A DNA stretch of 58,529 nucleotides from Candidatus Omnitrophota bacterium (GTDB lineage Bacteria > Omnitrophota > Gorgyraeia > Duberdicusellales > 4484-171): NCBI GenBank assembly GCA_014729775.1, contig WJJJ01000016.1:1-58529 (forward strand), given 5' to 3'. This document shows, in pieces, positions 42,821-51,367 of this stretch. The position numbers and the translations under genes are program-made. The notes below the pieces were generated by a model. The model did no database searches, was not told the DNA's origin, and saw only the letters and a list, made by a program, of their open reading frames with translations. How positions within the stretch are numbered: the stretch's first letter is position 1; every line of letters starts with the position of its first letter.

Positions 42821-43657
42821 ATGGAACGGAGAGTATTAGGAAAGGGACTCGACGCGCTCATTCCCAAGCGTCCTGTGCAGGAGGAGAGCGTGGACAGAGA
42901 ATTTACCTATCTTCCTACCGCGCGCATCAGACCGGGCAGGTTTCAGCCGCGCCGGCATATGAATCGCGAGGCACTGGAGGAGCTGGCGCAATCAATAAAG
43001 CAAAACGGTGTACTTCAGCCGATCGTGGTGCGGCAGGCGGGGGAAGGATATGAAATTGTTGCCGGAGGCCGCCGCTTTGAAGCAGCGAAGATGCTGGGGC
43101 TCAGCGAGATTCCTGCGGTGATACGCAGCGCTTCCGACAAACAGACGCTGGTGCTGGCTATTATCGAGAATCTCCAACGGGCCGATCTGAATCCTATCGA
43201 AGAAGCCGAAGCGTTCAAGCGGTTGATGGACGAGTTTTCATTCGGACTGCAGCAGATCGCGGAATTTTTGGGGAAGGATAAAACGACGGTGGTGAATACT
43301 CTGCGACTGCTCAAACTCCCTTTTGAAATCAAGGAAGCGGTGAAAAAGGGACTGGTGACACGTTCTCAGGCGCGGACGATCCTGGGCGCGGAGAATAAAG
43401 AAGCCCAGGCAAAAATATTTCGTCAGATCCTGTCGGAAGGGCTTACCGTGAGAGAAATTGAACAGCGGGTAAGGAAATCGGCGCCGCGTTCCGCCCGGCA
43501 GTCACAGGATCCCTACGTGCGTAAACTGGAGGAGCAGCTCCAGAAATTGCTGGGGACGAAAGTGCGTGTGTCTCACAGAAAAAATAATACCGGCAGGATT
43601 CAGATCGAGTATTACAATCTTGATGATGTCGACAGAATTGTGCGCAAGCTTACCTAA
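42821..43657 (+). CDS. parB: Chromosome partitioning CTPase ParB (Spo0J)
   Basis: The 278-residue protein has the N-terminal LGKGLDALIP segment (ParA contact), an NTPase domain with the GxRRxxA motif as GGRRFEAAK instead of the usual GERRxRAA, and ENLQRADLNPIEEAEA, then the HTH (QIAEFLGKDKTTVVNTLRLL) and the C-terminal dimer domain (RIQIEYYNLDDVDRIVRKL). 1 base after parA with ribosome site AAGGAGG. Confidence 0.95.
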   Translation: MERRVLGKGLDALIPKRPVQEESVDREFTYLPTARIRPGRFQPRRHMNREALEELAQSIKQNGVLQPIVVRQAGEGYEIVAGGRRFEAAKMLGLSEIPAVIRSASDKQTLVLAIIENLQRADLNPIEEAEAFKRLMDEFSFGLQQIAEFLGKDKTTVVNTLRLLKLPFEIKEAVKKGLVTRSQARTILGAENKEAQAKIFRQILSEGLTVREIEQRVRKSAPRSARQSQDPYVRKLEEQLQKLLGTKVRVSHRKNNTGRIQIEYYNLDDVDRIVRKLT

Positions 43658-43670
43658 TTAAGGAGGAATG

Positions 43671-44174
43671 ATGGAGGAATCTACCTTAGTGATCATTAAA
43701 CCGGACGGCTTGAAAAAGTCGCTTACCGGCAATGTCCTGACGCGGCTTTCTGAAACGAAGCTGCGGATCATCGGCGCGAAAGTGGTGCAGGTCGACGATC
43801 AGCTCGCGGAAACGCACTACGCCCACCTGAAAGATAAGCCTTTTTTTTCCGAACTTATCCGCTATATCAAGGGAGAACTGCATTCCGACAGCCGGGTGAT
43901 GGCGTTGGTATACTGGGGAGAAGACGCGATCCGCAAAGTGCGTACGATCGCCGGCGCGACCAATCCCGAGGAAGCCGACCCCGTGAGTATCCGCGGCGCA
44001 TACGGGAGGATTTTAACAAGCGGATTGTTTGAGAACGTGGTGCACGCCTCAAGTAGTCCCGATGAAGCGGAAAGGGAAATAAAGCTCTGGTTTGAGCCCG
44101 AGGAGATTGTGTATGATCTGTATCCGGTAAAGAGCGTGCAGGTGCAGGAAACGACGAAGCAGGGGTGGGCATGA
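43671..44174 (+). CDS. ndk: Nucleoside diphosphate kinase
   Basis: A 167-residue kinase that exchanges the terminal phosphate between nucleotides. ESTLVIIKPDGLKKS is the family start and ENVVHASSSPDEAERE contains the catalytic histidine in HxSD-like context. The RTIAGATNPEEADPVSIRGAYG region is intact. Two ATG codons follow AGGAGG; the second (43671) gives better spacing and the usual N-terminus. At 167 aa it is longer than the usual 140-150 because of a C-terminal tail. Confidence 0.94.
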   Translation: MEESTLVIIKPDGLKKSLTGNVLTRLSETKLRIIGAKVVQVDDQLAETHYAHLKDKPFFSELIRYIKGELHSDSRVMALVYWGEDAIRKVRTIAGATNPEEADPVSIRGAYGRILTSGLFENVVHASSSPDEAEREIKLWFEPEEIVYDLYPVKSVQVQETTKQGWA

Positions 44175-44953
44175 AGTCGATGACTGCCTACGCGCACGTG
44201 CAAAAACAGCAGAAGGGGAGGCAGCTCCAGCTGATCCTGCGGTCGCTTAATTATAAGTATCTTGATGTGTTCGTGCACAATCTTCCACCGGAAAAACTCT
44301 ATTTGGAAGAAACAATAAAAAGAGAGATCAAGAAGAAAATTCTCAGGGGACGCGTTGAGGTTTTTGTGTTTCTCCGGCAGGAAGCGGCCGGCCAGATGAA
44401 GATGGATGACGCGGTGGTGGCGCGGTACATGAAAGAGATCCAGCGGATTTCCCGCAAATACCGCGTACGCAATGATGTGACGGTGCGGGACGTGCTTACT
44501 CTGCCCCAGGTGATCCGGTGGGAAGAGAAAAAGGGATCTTCCGAGACGATGCTGGTGCCCGCGCTTCGTGAAGCCCTGAAAAAAATGGACGCATTTAAAC
44601 GGAAAGAGGGAAGGGTTATCAGGACCCAGATCAAAAAAAATGTCAAAGCTCTCAAAAAAAACGTGCAAAAAATCGAAAAAATCAAGCCGAAAGCCAACGG
44701 CGGGGAAAACCACCGTGAGGACATCGACGAAGAAGTTTCGCTCATGGGTTTTTACCTTGACCGCCTGGAAAAAAAGATCGGCGGCCGGGCGGAACAGCCC
44801 CTCGGAAAATCAATCGACTTTTTTACCCAGGAAATCCTGCGTGAACTGAACGCCGCTTCCAGTAAAACCAAACACAAGCAGTGCGCCGCGCTGATCGTCG
44901 AGTCAAAAAATTACCTGGAGCGCGTGCGAGAACAGGCCCAGAACATCGAATAG
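44171..44953 (+). CDS. yicC: YicC-family endoribonuclease
   Basis: The 260-residue protein begins MKSMTAYAHVQKQQ and ends with KTKHKQCAALIVESKNYLERVREQAQNIE, the family signature for YicC (MTGxG ... E.K...E..REQ.QN.E). Members are stress-linked ribonucleases. The start overlaps the ndk stop by 4 bases. A GTG 6 bases earlier is possible but weaker. Confidence 0.9.
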   Translation: MKSMTAYAHVQKQQKGRQLQLILRSLNYKYLDVFVHNLPPEKLYLEETIKREIKKKILRGRVEVFVFLRQEAAGQMKMDDAVVARYMKEIQRISRKYRVRNDVTVRDVLTLPQVIRWEEKKGSSETMLVPALREALKKMDAFKRKEGRVIRTQIKKNVKALKKNVQKIEKIKPKANGGENHREDIDEEVSLMGFYLDRLEKKIGGRAEQPLGKSIDFFTQEILRELNAASSKTKHKQCAALIVESKNYLERVREQAQNIE

Positions 44954-45036
44954 GTCCCCACTACAGAAAACGCTTCCAGAAAATCCGTCTTGGTCTCTTG
45001 TTTCGGGGGTGATTTCAATGGTATCATTGACCAGTG

Positions 45037-45408
45037 ATGAGTATGAAAAGATCACTTTCTCTCCTGCTGTGCGCGGCAATTTTGCTTCTTCCGCTGAGCG
45101 GCTTCGGTTTTTACGAAGATTTCGTAGGCAAAGAAGTAAGTCTGCGTCCCTATTTTGCCTCGGGGCTGGTCTATATAGGTATGGAAAAGGAAGCGTTTAA
45201 CGCCCTCACCAGCAACCTGATGGGAAAAGATAAGGAAGCGTATTACACCTGGATACTCGCCCACGAAGGGTTCGAAGTCTATGAGGCCACCAAAGCCAGG
45301 GTTTTAGACGTGAGTTTCTACGAGCAGGCAGCGAAAGTGAAGATCCTGGAAGGGACCCACCGCGGAGAAGAGGGGTGGGTTCTGCTCGAACAAGCCGTAC
45401 GTTATTAA
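45037..45408 (+). CDS. Small secreted protein (123 aa)
   Basis: Signal peptide (LSLLLCAAILLLPLSGFGF), then about 100 residues: YEDFVGKEVSLRPYFASGLVY and VKILEGTHRGEEGWVLLEQAVRY, whose last part resembles an SH3-like barrel with the GxxGWV pattern of bacterial SH3 domains. Several starts are possible (GTG 45034, ATG 45037, ATG 45043). The sequence TATCAT lies 9 bases before the first ATG. Function unknown. Confidence 0.6.
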   Translation: MSMKRSLSLLLCAAILLLPLSGFGFYEDFVGKEVSLRPYFASGLVYIGMEKEAFNALTSNLMGKDKEAYYTWILAHEGFEVYEATKARVLDVSFYEQAAKVKILEGTHRGEEGWVLLEQAVRY

Positions 45409-45549
45409 TCCCCCTCCAACTTTTCCCTTGTACCCTCCGTATAAGTGATATAATGAAACACACACGGGATTTTGCCGCGGAGATCCGCCGAATTCTGAAA
45501 GTAGCGGTATGCCCGCAAGAAGATTTTTGTCAAAGACAGGAGGCGCTGT

Positions 45550-46032
45550 GTGAGACATCCTATCGTTTTTTTCTTTTCGCTCTCAGTGTTGTCATTCGTT
45601 TGTTCTGGGTATCAGTATGAAAGCTTCGAATGGAACGATACCCGGGAGGAAACGGAACAGGACGTGCTGGTGCGGGAGAATCACATTGTGTTTGCTGACG
45701 AGGAGCACATTGTATACCAAGACAAAAAATATCGGCATCCCTGCACGGTGACCTTATCGTTCGATTCCGAAGACCGGTTGCTGGAGAAGGTCTCCGTGAA
45801 ATGGGACACGACAGAGGTCGGACCGCGCGTGAGGCAAGTGCTGACCGGGAAGTACGGGAAGCCGTATTCGCGCAGCGCCTATGGGCAGTCCTATTTATGG
45901 CGGGATCCGCAAAGAGACGAAGTCGTGCGGCTCAATTACAGCGTGCGGTCCACCGAGCTCACGTATTTCGGGAAGAAGTTTTATCAGAAGCACCGCGGAC
46001 CGGACAAAGGATGGAAGGGAACCGCCTGGTAG
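45550..46032 (+). CDS. Secreted protein of unknown function (160 aa)
   Basis: Begins with GTG at 45550, with AGGAGG 8 bases upstream. A hydrophobic start (IVFFFSLSVLSFVCSG) serves as signal. The mature part carries an all-beta region with conserved tyrosines (YGKPYSRSAYGQSYLW) and ends in KYHRGPDKGWK-like basic residues. A TATAAT box at 45449 lies 95 bases upstream, so its mRNA may have a long leader. It is followed by comM after 16 bases. Confidence 0.55.
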   Translation: MRHPIVFFFSLSVLSFVCSGYQYESFEWNDTREETEQDVLVRENHIVFADEEHIVYQDKKYRHPCTVTLSFDSEDRLLEKVSVKWDTTEVGPRVRQVLTGKYGKPYSRSAYGQSYLWRDPQRDEVVRLNYSVRSTELTYFGKKFYQKHRGPDKGWKGTAW

Positions 46033-46048
46033 ATTCGGGCAAAGTTCC

Positions 46049-47581
46049 ATGGTATGTAAACTGTTATCGCTTGGATGGAAAGGGTTGGACGTCTATCCGG
46101 TATGCGTAGAGGTCGACGTGCACCGGGGGCTGCCCGCGGTGTCATTGGTAGGCTTGCTGGATACGGCCGCAAAAGAGAGTAAGGACCGGATACGGGCGGG
46201 GATCAAAAACAGCGGGTATGAATTCCCTTCGCGGCGGATTACCGTGAGTCTGGCTCCGGCCTCCAGGAAAAAAGAAGGGTCTCATTTTGATCTCGCGATG
46301 GCTCTGGGGATTCTCTCTGCCTCGCAACAGATCGTTTTTTCCCGTTTGTCTTCTTATTGCATTGCCGGGGAACTTTCCCTGGAAGGTGAGGTCAGGCCGG
46401 TAAAGGGTATTTTCCCCATGGCGCTTTACGCCCGCGAAGCACAGAAAACTCTCATCCTTCCCGAAGAAAACGTGAAAGAGGCCGGGTGCGTCCACGGTCT
46501 CACGCTTTATCCGGTTAAGACGCTGCAGGAGGCGGTCAGTTTTCTGTCCGGATATGCGACCCGCCGGCCGTATACGATCAACTACCGGGACCGGCAAGGG
46601 GTAACGCCCGCGCAGGAAGGGGATTTCGGGGAAGTAAGGGGACAGATATTCGCGAAGCGGGCGCTGGAAGTCGCTGTGAGCGGAATGCATAACGTACTGC
46701 TTATCGGACCTCCCGGCGTGGGGAAAACGATGCTCGCACGCAGGGTTCCTTCGATATTGCCGTCGATGTGTTTTGAAGAAATGCTGGAGGTTACCCGGAT
46801 CTACAGCGTGACCGGCCTGCTTCGGCCGCACGAATCTTTAATACGATCCCGCCCCTTTCGGGCGCCCCATCATACGTCCTCAAGCGTGGCGCTTGTGGGG
46901 GGAGGAGTGCAGATTCAGCCGGGCGAAATCACTCTCTCTCATCGCGGCGTGCTGTTTCTCGATGAACTTCCGGAATTCAACCGAAGCACGCTGGAAGCAT
47001 TGCGTCAGCCTTTGGAAGACGGCGCGGTCCATATTTCGCGCGCCGCGCACCGTGTCCAGTATCCGTCAAGATTTCTGCTTGTCGCCGCGATGAATCCCTG
47101 TCCCTGCGGATATTACGGCTCCCGGGATAAAGCCTGTCATTGTTCCAGCTCTCACATTCAGAAATACCGTAATAAAATTTCAGGGCCGCTGCTCGACCGG
47201 GTTGACGTGCACGTGGAATTAGCCGATGTGAAAACCGACGAGCTTATGGAGCCGGAATCACTGGAGGAGGGCTCAGCGCAAATCCGGGAAAGAGTGGAAG
47301 CCGCGCGTAAGATCCAGCAGTCCCGTTTTCGACGCGAACGAATAAAATTCAACTCTCAAATGAACGCGAAACAGCTTCATCGTTATTGCGTGCTGGACAG
47401 CGGCTCCAAAGAGTTACTGCGAAAGGCGATCGGTCATTTTGGAATGAGCGCCCGGGCGTACCATAAGGTCCTGCGGGTATCCCGGACCATCGCCGATTTA
47501 AATAAAAGAGCGCAGATCAGCGTTGATGATGTGGCCGAAGCCACACAATACAGAAGTCTTGATAAGAATCTTTGGGTGTAG
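46049..47581 (+). CDS. comM: ComM/YifB-family Mg-chelatase-like AAA+ ATPase
   Basis: A 510-residue protein with an N-terminal Lon-protease-like domain (VEVDVHRGLPAVSLVGLLD), Walker A GPPGVGKTML, Walker B LFLDELPEF, the zinc-ribbon-like AMNPCPCGYYGS and a C-terminal domain (MSARAYHKVLRVSRTIADL). ComM is a hexameric helicase that promotes branch migration during natural transformation. I start at MVCKLLSLGW at 46049; the longer frame overlaps the previous gene. Confidence 0.93.
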   Translation: MVCKLLSLGWKGLDVYPVCVEVDVHRGLPAVSLVGLLDTAAKESKDRIRAGIKNSGYEFPSRRITVSLAPASRKKEGSHFDLAMALGILSASQQIVFSRLSSYCIAGELSLEGEVRPVKGIFPMALYAREAQKTLILPEENVKEAGCVHGLTLYPVKTLQEAVSFLSGYATRRPYTINYRDRQGVTPAQEGDFGEVRGQIFAKRALEVAVSGMHNVLLIGPPGVGKTMLARRVPSILPSMCFEEMLEVTRIYSVTGLLRPHESLIRSRPFRAPHHTSSSVALVGGGVQIQPGEITLSHRGVLFLDELPEFNRSTLEALRQPLEDGAVHISRAAHRVQYPSRFLLVAAMNPCPCGYYGSRDKACHCSSSHIQKYRNKISGPLLDRVDVHVELADVKTDELMEPESLEEGSAQIRERVEAARKIQQSRFRRERIKFNSQMNAKQLHRYCVLDSGSKELLRKAIGHFGMSARAYHKVLRVSRTIADLNKRAQISVDDVAEATQYRSLDKNLWV

Positions 47582-47608
47582 TGCGTTCGCTAACCGAAAG
47601 GAGTGAGC

Positions 47609-48037
47609 ATGAAGAAATTATCTGGAATGTTACTGCTCATCATAGGATGGGTGTTCTTATCCCAGGGATCCCTTTACGCCGGTGACTGGCAGGGGCTGGT
47701 TCACGATAAGTATTCGCGGACCGAAGGGCATTTACGCCTCTGTCCCCGGGAGATCGAGGGGACGGGACGGTTTGTCGGCAAAAAATCAGGGTTTTACCGC
47801 CTTCCGGGACGGATTCTCATTTACAACACAACCGAAGAAGTGATTCTTGCCGGGGTTTTCGGCCGGATCGCGCCGGGCGGCGCGAGAGTGGAGAGCCTGC
47901 GTAACCAGACCTCGCTTGTAACTTTCGAAGGGATCGAGAGCGGCAAAGTGTACGGACAGGCGTCGCTGGGGCCGACTTCACAGGGAACCACGGTCATCGT
48001 GCGGGAGAGCGGGATCGAGTATCGCGGAGTAGACTGA
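47609..48037 (+). CDS. Secreted protein of unknown function (142 aa)
   Basis: A signal peptide (MLLLIIGWVFLSQGSLYAG) is followed by about 120 residues of beta-rich sequence with no motif I know. The start at 47609 is supported by GAAAGGAG 5 bases upstream; a GTG 6 bases earlier overlaps that site. Position between comM and the DUF212 gene is not informative. Confidence 0.6.
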   Translation: MKKLSGMLLLIIGWVFLSQGSLYAGDWQGLVHDKYSRTEGHLRLCPREIEGTGRFVGKKSGFYRLPGRILIYNTTEEVILAGVFGRIAPGGARVESLRNQTSLVTFEGIESGKVYGQASLGPTSQGTTVIVRESGIEYRGVD

Positions 48038-48050
48038 GTGAAATAATCTG

Positions 48051-48079
48051 TTGCTCCCGAAGAAGATTCTCTTTATAAT
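48051..48079 (+). promoter_or_regulatory. Promoter of the DUF212 gene, leaderless type
   Basis: TTGCTC, 17-base spacer, TATAAT, then 8 bases to ATG at 48088. No ribosome site. Confidence 0.65.
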
Positions 48080-48087
48080 AATAATTT

Positions 48088-48543
48088 ATGAATAATATTA
48101 TGTGGGAAGACCTTCTCACGAACAGAGTGTTATTCGTCACTTTCCTGGGTTGGATCACCGCTCAGGGGATTAAGATCATTCGCGGGATCGTCACGGAAAA
48201 AAGGTTCAATTTTTACTGGCTGCTCAGGACGGGAGGGATGCCGTCGGCGCACAGCGCCGCGGTTGCCGGCTTATCCTATGCCGTAGGAAGAGAGTCCGGC
48301 TTCCAGTCGCCGTTATTCGGTTTGAGCTGTGTGTTCGCCCTGATTACGATGTTTGACGCCCAAACCTGGCGCCGGTCGATCGGCGTGCAGGCGAAGATTT
48401 TAAACGGAATGATGGAAGATATTTATGAAAAAAGAAAAGTAGGCGAAGACCGTCTGCGCGAATTGGTAGGGCACACGCCGGTGGAAGTGCTCGTGGGAGC
48501 GTTGCTCGGGGTATGTATGGCATGGGCGGTTTATCTTTACTAA
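48088..48543 (+). CDS. Divergent PAP2 (DUF212) membrane protein (151 aa)
   Basis: Four to five membrane segments. The family signature GGMPSAHSA near residue 50 and VGHTPVEVLVGALLG at the C-terminus are the PAP2-like phosphatase motifs, though the acid phosphatase site is altered compared with classical PAP2 enzymes. Also MFDAQTWRRSIGVQA. Probably acts on a lipid phosphate. Leaderless mRNA expected. Confidence 0.88.
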   Translation: MNNIMWEDLLTNRVLFVTFLGWITAQGIKIIRGIVTEKRFNFYWLLRTGGMPSAHSAAVAGLSYAVGRESGFQSPLFGLSCVFALITMFDAQTWRRSIGVQAKILNGMMEDIYEKRKVGEDRLRELVGHTPVEVLVGALLGVCMAWAVYLY

Positions 48544-48577
48544 GAGCGCGAAGGTCCTTTTCAGGAGGAGGAGGAAG

Positions 48578-49402
48578 ATGAAATATGTAAGCTGGAAATC
48601 CTGTCGTTTGATCGCTGTGCTCTGTCTGGCCGCGCCTTTGGGCTTTCTTTCCTGCGCGGGAGGGGAAACGCCGCGCGAGGTGACGACCGAAGTCGAAACC
48701 GGAGGACCTTCGGAATTCATGGAGGAGGCGGCCCAGGCCGAGAAACGGGGAGAGCTCGTGGTCGCGAAGAAATATTATCAGCGGGCTAAAGAGCGGATGG
48801 ACAACAGCGCGAAACTGAATGATATTCAACAGAAAATAGAAGACGTGAATATTCGGATCCTGTTTTCTCCCGTGCCGACCGAATGCAGTACCACGTACAC
48901 CGTCGAACCAAATGACGCGCTGGTAAAAATCGCGAAAAAATTCGATACCACCGTGAATCTGATCAAACGGGCAAATAATCTCGAATCCGACATTATCATC
49001 CCGGGGCAGGAACTGAAAGTGAATACCTGTCCTTTTTCGCTCGCGGTGGATAAATCCCAGAATCTTTTGTTTCTTAAACAGGAAGGGGAAATCCTAAAGA
49101 CCTATACCGTGTCAACGGGGAAGAACAACAGTACTCCGGTAGGGACGTTCAAGGTGGTCAATAAGCTTAAAAATCCCACCTGGTTCCGGACCGGCGCGGT
49201 CATTCCGCCGGATAGTCCCGAAAATATTTTGGGCACGCGATGGATGGGATTTGACGTGACCGGATACGGGATCCATGGGACCAAAGATCCGGATAATCTC
49301 GGCAAGCAGGTGACGCTGGGGTGTGTGCGGATGAGGAATTCCGACGTGGAGGAGCTTTACGATATTATTCCTACCGGAACGGAAGTAACGATTATTGATT
49401 AG
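48578..49402 (+). CDS. LysM/L,D-transpeptidase lipoprotein (274 aa)
   Basis: Signal with lipobox (FLSC at residue 26), a short helix-rich part with TPR-like character (VAKKYYQRAKERM), a LysM motif (TYTVEPNDALVKIAKKFDTT ... INPGQELKV-like, seen as IIIPGQELKV), and a YkuD domain with HGTKDPDNLGKQVTLGCVRM carrying the catalytic Cys-His pair. It should cross-link peptidoglycan or attach proteins to it. The ribosome site is GGAGGAGGAGGAAG. It begins the envelope cluster. Confidence 0.9.
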   Translation: MKYVSWKSCRLIAVLCLAAPLGFLSCAGGETPREVTTEVETGGPSEFMEEAAQAEKRGELVVAKKYYQRAKERMDNSAKLNDIQQKIEDVNIRILFSPVPTECSTTYTVEPNDALVKIAKKFDTTVNLIKRANNLESDIIIPGQELKVNTCPFSLAVDKSQNLLFLKQEGEILKTYTVSTGKNNSTPVGTFKVVNKLKNPTWFRTGAVIPPDSPENILGTRWMGFDVTGYGIHGTKDPDNLGKQVTLGCVRMRNSDVEELYDIIPTGTEVTIID

Positions 49403-49417
49403 AGGGAGCATGCAGTG

Positions 49418-50368
49418 ATGCAAAGTTGGGATTTTGAAAAGCCGGTTCTTGAACTGGAGCATAAAATCGAAGAACTCAAGACTTTTTCCTCGGAAAAAGA
49501 AGTGGATCTCACCGGAGAAATCCGGAATCTCGAACAGAAACTCAGCAATCTCAAAAAACAAGTCTATTCTCAGCTTACGCCGTGGCAGAAGGTGCAGATC
49601 TCACGGCATCCGCAGCGGCCGACGACGCTGGATTATGTTCAGCTGATCATGGAGGATTTTGTCCCGTTGGCCGGAGACCGGTTGTTCGGCGAGGACCGCG
49701 CGCTCATCGGGGGGTTCGCGAAGCTTGGCGGGAGAAAGATCATGCTGCTGGGACATCAGAAGGGAAAAGACACCAAGGAAAACGTGGAGAGAAATTTCGG
49801 ATGCGCTCACCCGGAAGGATACCGGAAGGCGTTGCGCTGTATGCGGCTCGCGGAACGGTTTTCGCTTCCGGTAGTATGTTTGATAGACACTCCGGGGGCT
49901 TATCCCGGGATCGGCGCCGAGGAGCGAGGTCAGGCCCAGGCGATCGCAGAAAATATCCGTGATATGTTTTCTCTCCGCGTTCCGATAATCGTGGCAGTGA
50001 TCGGCGAAGGGGGCAGCGGCGGAGCGCTCGGGATCGGAGTGGGCGACCGGGTCTGCGTCATGGAATACGCGTATTATTCCGTCATTTCTCCGGAGGGCTG
50101 CGCCGCGATTCTCTGGAAAGACGCGGCAAAGCGGGAATCCGCTGCCAGCGTGCTCAAATTAACCGCTCCGGAACTGCAGAAGCTCGGGGTAATCGATCAG
50201 GTGATCCCTGAACCCGAAGGCGGCGCGCACCGTGATTATCAAGGCGCCGCTCAGAATTTGCGGGCCGCGCTGACCGAGCATTTAACGGCACTTTCTTCCG
50301 AGCCCATAGAGAACGTGAGGGCGTCTCGCTACGAGAAATTCAGAAGAATAGGGCTGTTTCAGGAATGA
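49418..50368 (+). CDS. accA: Acetyl-CoA carboxylase carboxyltransferase subunit alpha
   Basis: The 316-residue subunit includes the start segment (FEKPVLELEHKIEELK), the core GDRLFGEDRALIGGFAKLG, and the CoA-binding IDTPGAYPGIGAEERGQ and GEGGSGGALGIGVG. Together with AccD it makes malonyl-CoA. AccD is not in the window. Length matches the family. ATG at 49418 is chosen over an adjacent GTG. It overlaps padR by 4 bases, giving a possible coupled regulator. Confidence 0.95.
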   Translation: MQSWDFEKPVLELEHKIEELKTFSSEKEVDLTGEIRNLEQKLSNLKKQVYSQLTPWQKVQISRHPQRPTTLDYVQLIMEDFVPLAGDRLFGEDRALIGGFAKLGGRKIMLLGHQKGKDTKENVERNFGCAHPEGYRKALRCMRLAERFSLPVVCLIDTPGAYPGIGAEERGQAQAIAENIRDMFSLRVPIIVAVIGEGGSGGALGIGVGDRVCVMEYAYYSVISPEGCAAILWKDAAKRESAASVLKLTAPELQKLGVIDQVIPEPEGGAHRDYQGAAQNLRAALTEHLTALSSEPIENVRASRYEKFRRIGLFQE

Positions 50369-50895
50369 TCCAGAAGCTGACAATTTTGGGATTCCTTAAA
50401 AATCAACCCGCCTCCGGCTACGATATCAAAAAATTTATCCAGAAAGAACTGGGGATTTTCTCCTCTTTGGAAACGCAGTCCATTTATTACCCCCTCAAGA
50501 AAATGGAGGAAGCGGGGTTTTTGCGAAAAGAGGAGCGCAAGGGCGAGAAACATCTGAAGAAATATAAATATTATCTTACTGCCGCGGGAGAAAAAGAGTT
50601 TTACCGTCTTTCCTCGCAGGCGCTGCTTTCTAAGAAAAGGCCGTTCATGGAAGTTGATATCCCTCTCTATTTTCTTCCCCATCTCGATGCCAGATCGTTA
50701 ATCGCGCGGTTGCGGGTGAGACGGCAGTTCTTGAAAAAAGCCAAATCCTGGTTGAGAGACAAACTAAAAATACAAGATGAGTTTCTTCCCCACCAGAGAC
50801 TGATCCTTACTCATCATCTTGAACTTCTGCAGGTGGAAGAAAATTATATTCAGGAGATAATCGATCACGTGCGCGGCCGGGACGGCAAATCATGA
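50365..50895 (+). CDS. PadR-family transcriptional regulator (176 aa)
   Basis: N-terminal winged helix (LTILGFLKNQPASGYDIKKFIQK ... QSIYYPLKKMEEAGFL) and a C-terminal dimerising helix pair (IALRVRRQFLKKAKSWL ... HHLELLQVEENYIQEI), typical of PadR subfamily 2. It overlaps accA by 4 bases. It may control this locus; the ligand is unknown. Confidence 0.88.
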   Translation: MIQKLTILGFLKNQPASGYDIKKFIQKELGIFSSLETQSIYYPLKKMEEAGFLRKEERKGEKHLKKYKYYLTAAGEKEFYRLSSQALLSKKRPFMEVDIPLYFLPHLDARSLIARLRVRRQFLKKAKSWLRDKLKIQDEFLPHQRLILTHHLELLQVEENYIQEIIDHVRGRDGKS

Positions 50896-50914
50896 AAGAA
50901 AATGTCTTTCGGCC

Positions 50915-50943
50915 TTGCCGGGAGCGCGCCGCTATACTATAAT
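50915..50943 (+). promoter_or_regulatory. Promoter of the FlgN-like gene
   Basis: TTGCCG, 17-base spacer, TATAAT, ending 49 bases before the ATG at 50993. The A/T-rich leader has no clear ribosome site. Confidence 0.55.
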
Positions 50944-50992
50944 TTATAATGATACGAAAAAAATTCTAAATAAATCATATATTTTGACGATA

Positions 50993-51367
50993 ATGAATGT
51001 GAAGAGTATCTGTGTTCTCTATGAAAAATTGTACGCGCTCATCCGCGACCAGCATCAGGCTGTGAGAAGCGAAGAGTACGAACTGCTGGCCGAGTTAACT
51101 CAGCGAAAGAAAACACTCGTGCACGAGCTGGTTGAAGGTGAAGAGCGACTTCCCCGAGGGGAGCGTGCCGCGGCGGAAGCGGATTTGAGTTCATGGAAAG
51201 GGAAAATCGCTCAGGCTGAAGAGGAATTCAAGTCCTGCATAAAACAAGCAGGTGCGGAAGTCGAAAGGCAGCTGCGCGAAATTCGACAGGTGCGCAAGAC
51301 CCGTAAAAACGTTTCTTCTGTTTACGACGAGAAGAAACGAAAACCGAACATCAATACACAATGGTAA
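50993..51367 (+). CDS. FlgN-like coiled-coil protein (124 aa)
   Basis: Starts MNVKSICVLYEKLYALIRDQ at 50993; the longer frame crosses the promoter. It is almost wholly helical, with heptads of K, E and R. The N-terminal part (LYEKLYALIRDQHQAVRSEEYELLAELTQRKKTLVHEL) has the shape of FlgN/FliT flagellar chaperones, but no flagellar structural gene is in the window except the YaaR gene nearby. Family assignment is tentative. It overlaps the next gene by 7 bases. Confidence 0.45.
   Translation: MNVKSICVLYEKLYALIRDQHQAVRSEEYELLAELTQRKKTLVHELVEGEERLPRGERAAAEADLSSWKGKIAQAEEEFKSCIKQAGAEVERQLREIRQVRKTRKNVSSVYDEKKRKPNINTQW

Noticed and set aside
45453..45620. 55-codon ORF starting inside the -10 box TATAATG
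   Set aside because: It begins at the promoter, where no transcript would start, and overlaps the better gene at 45550. No ribosome site.
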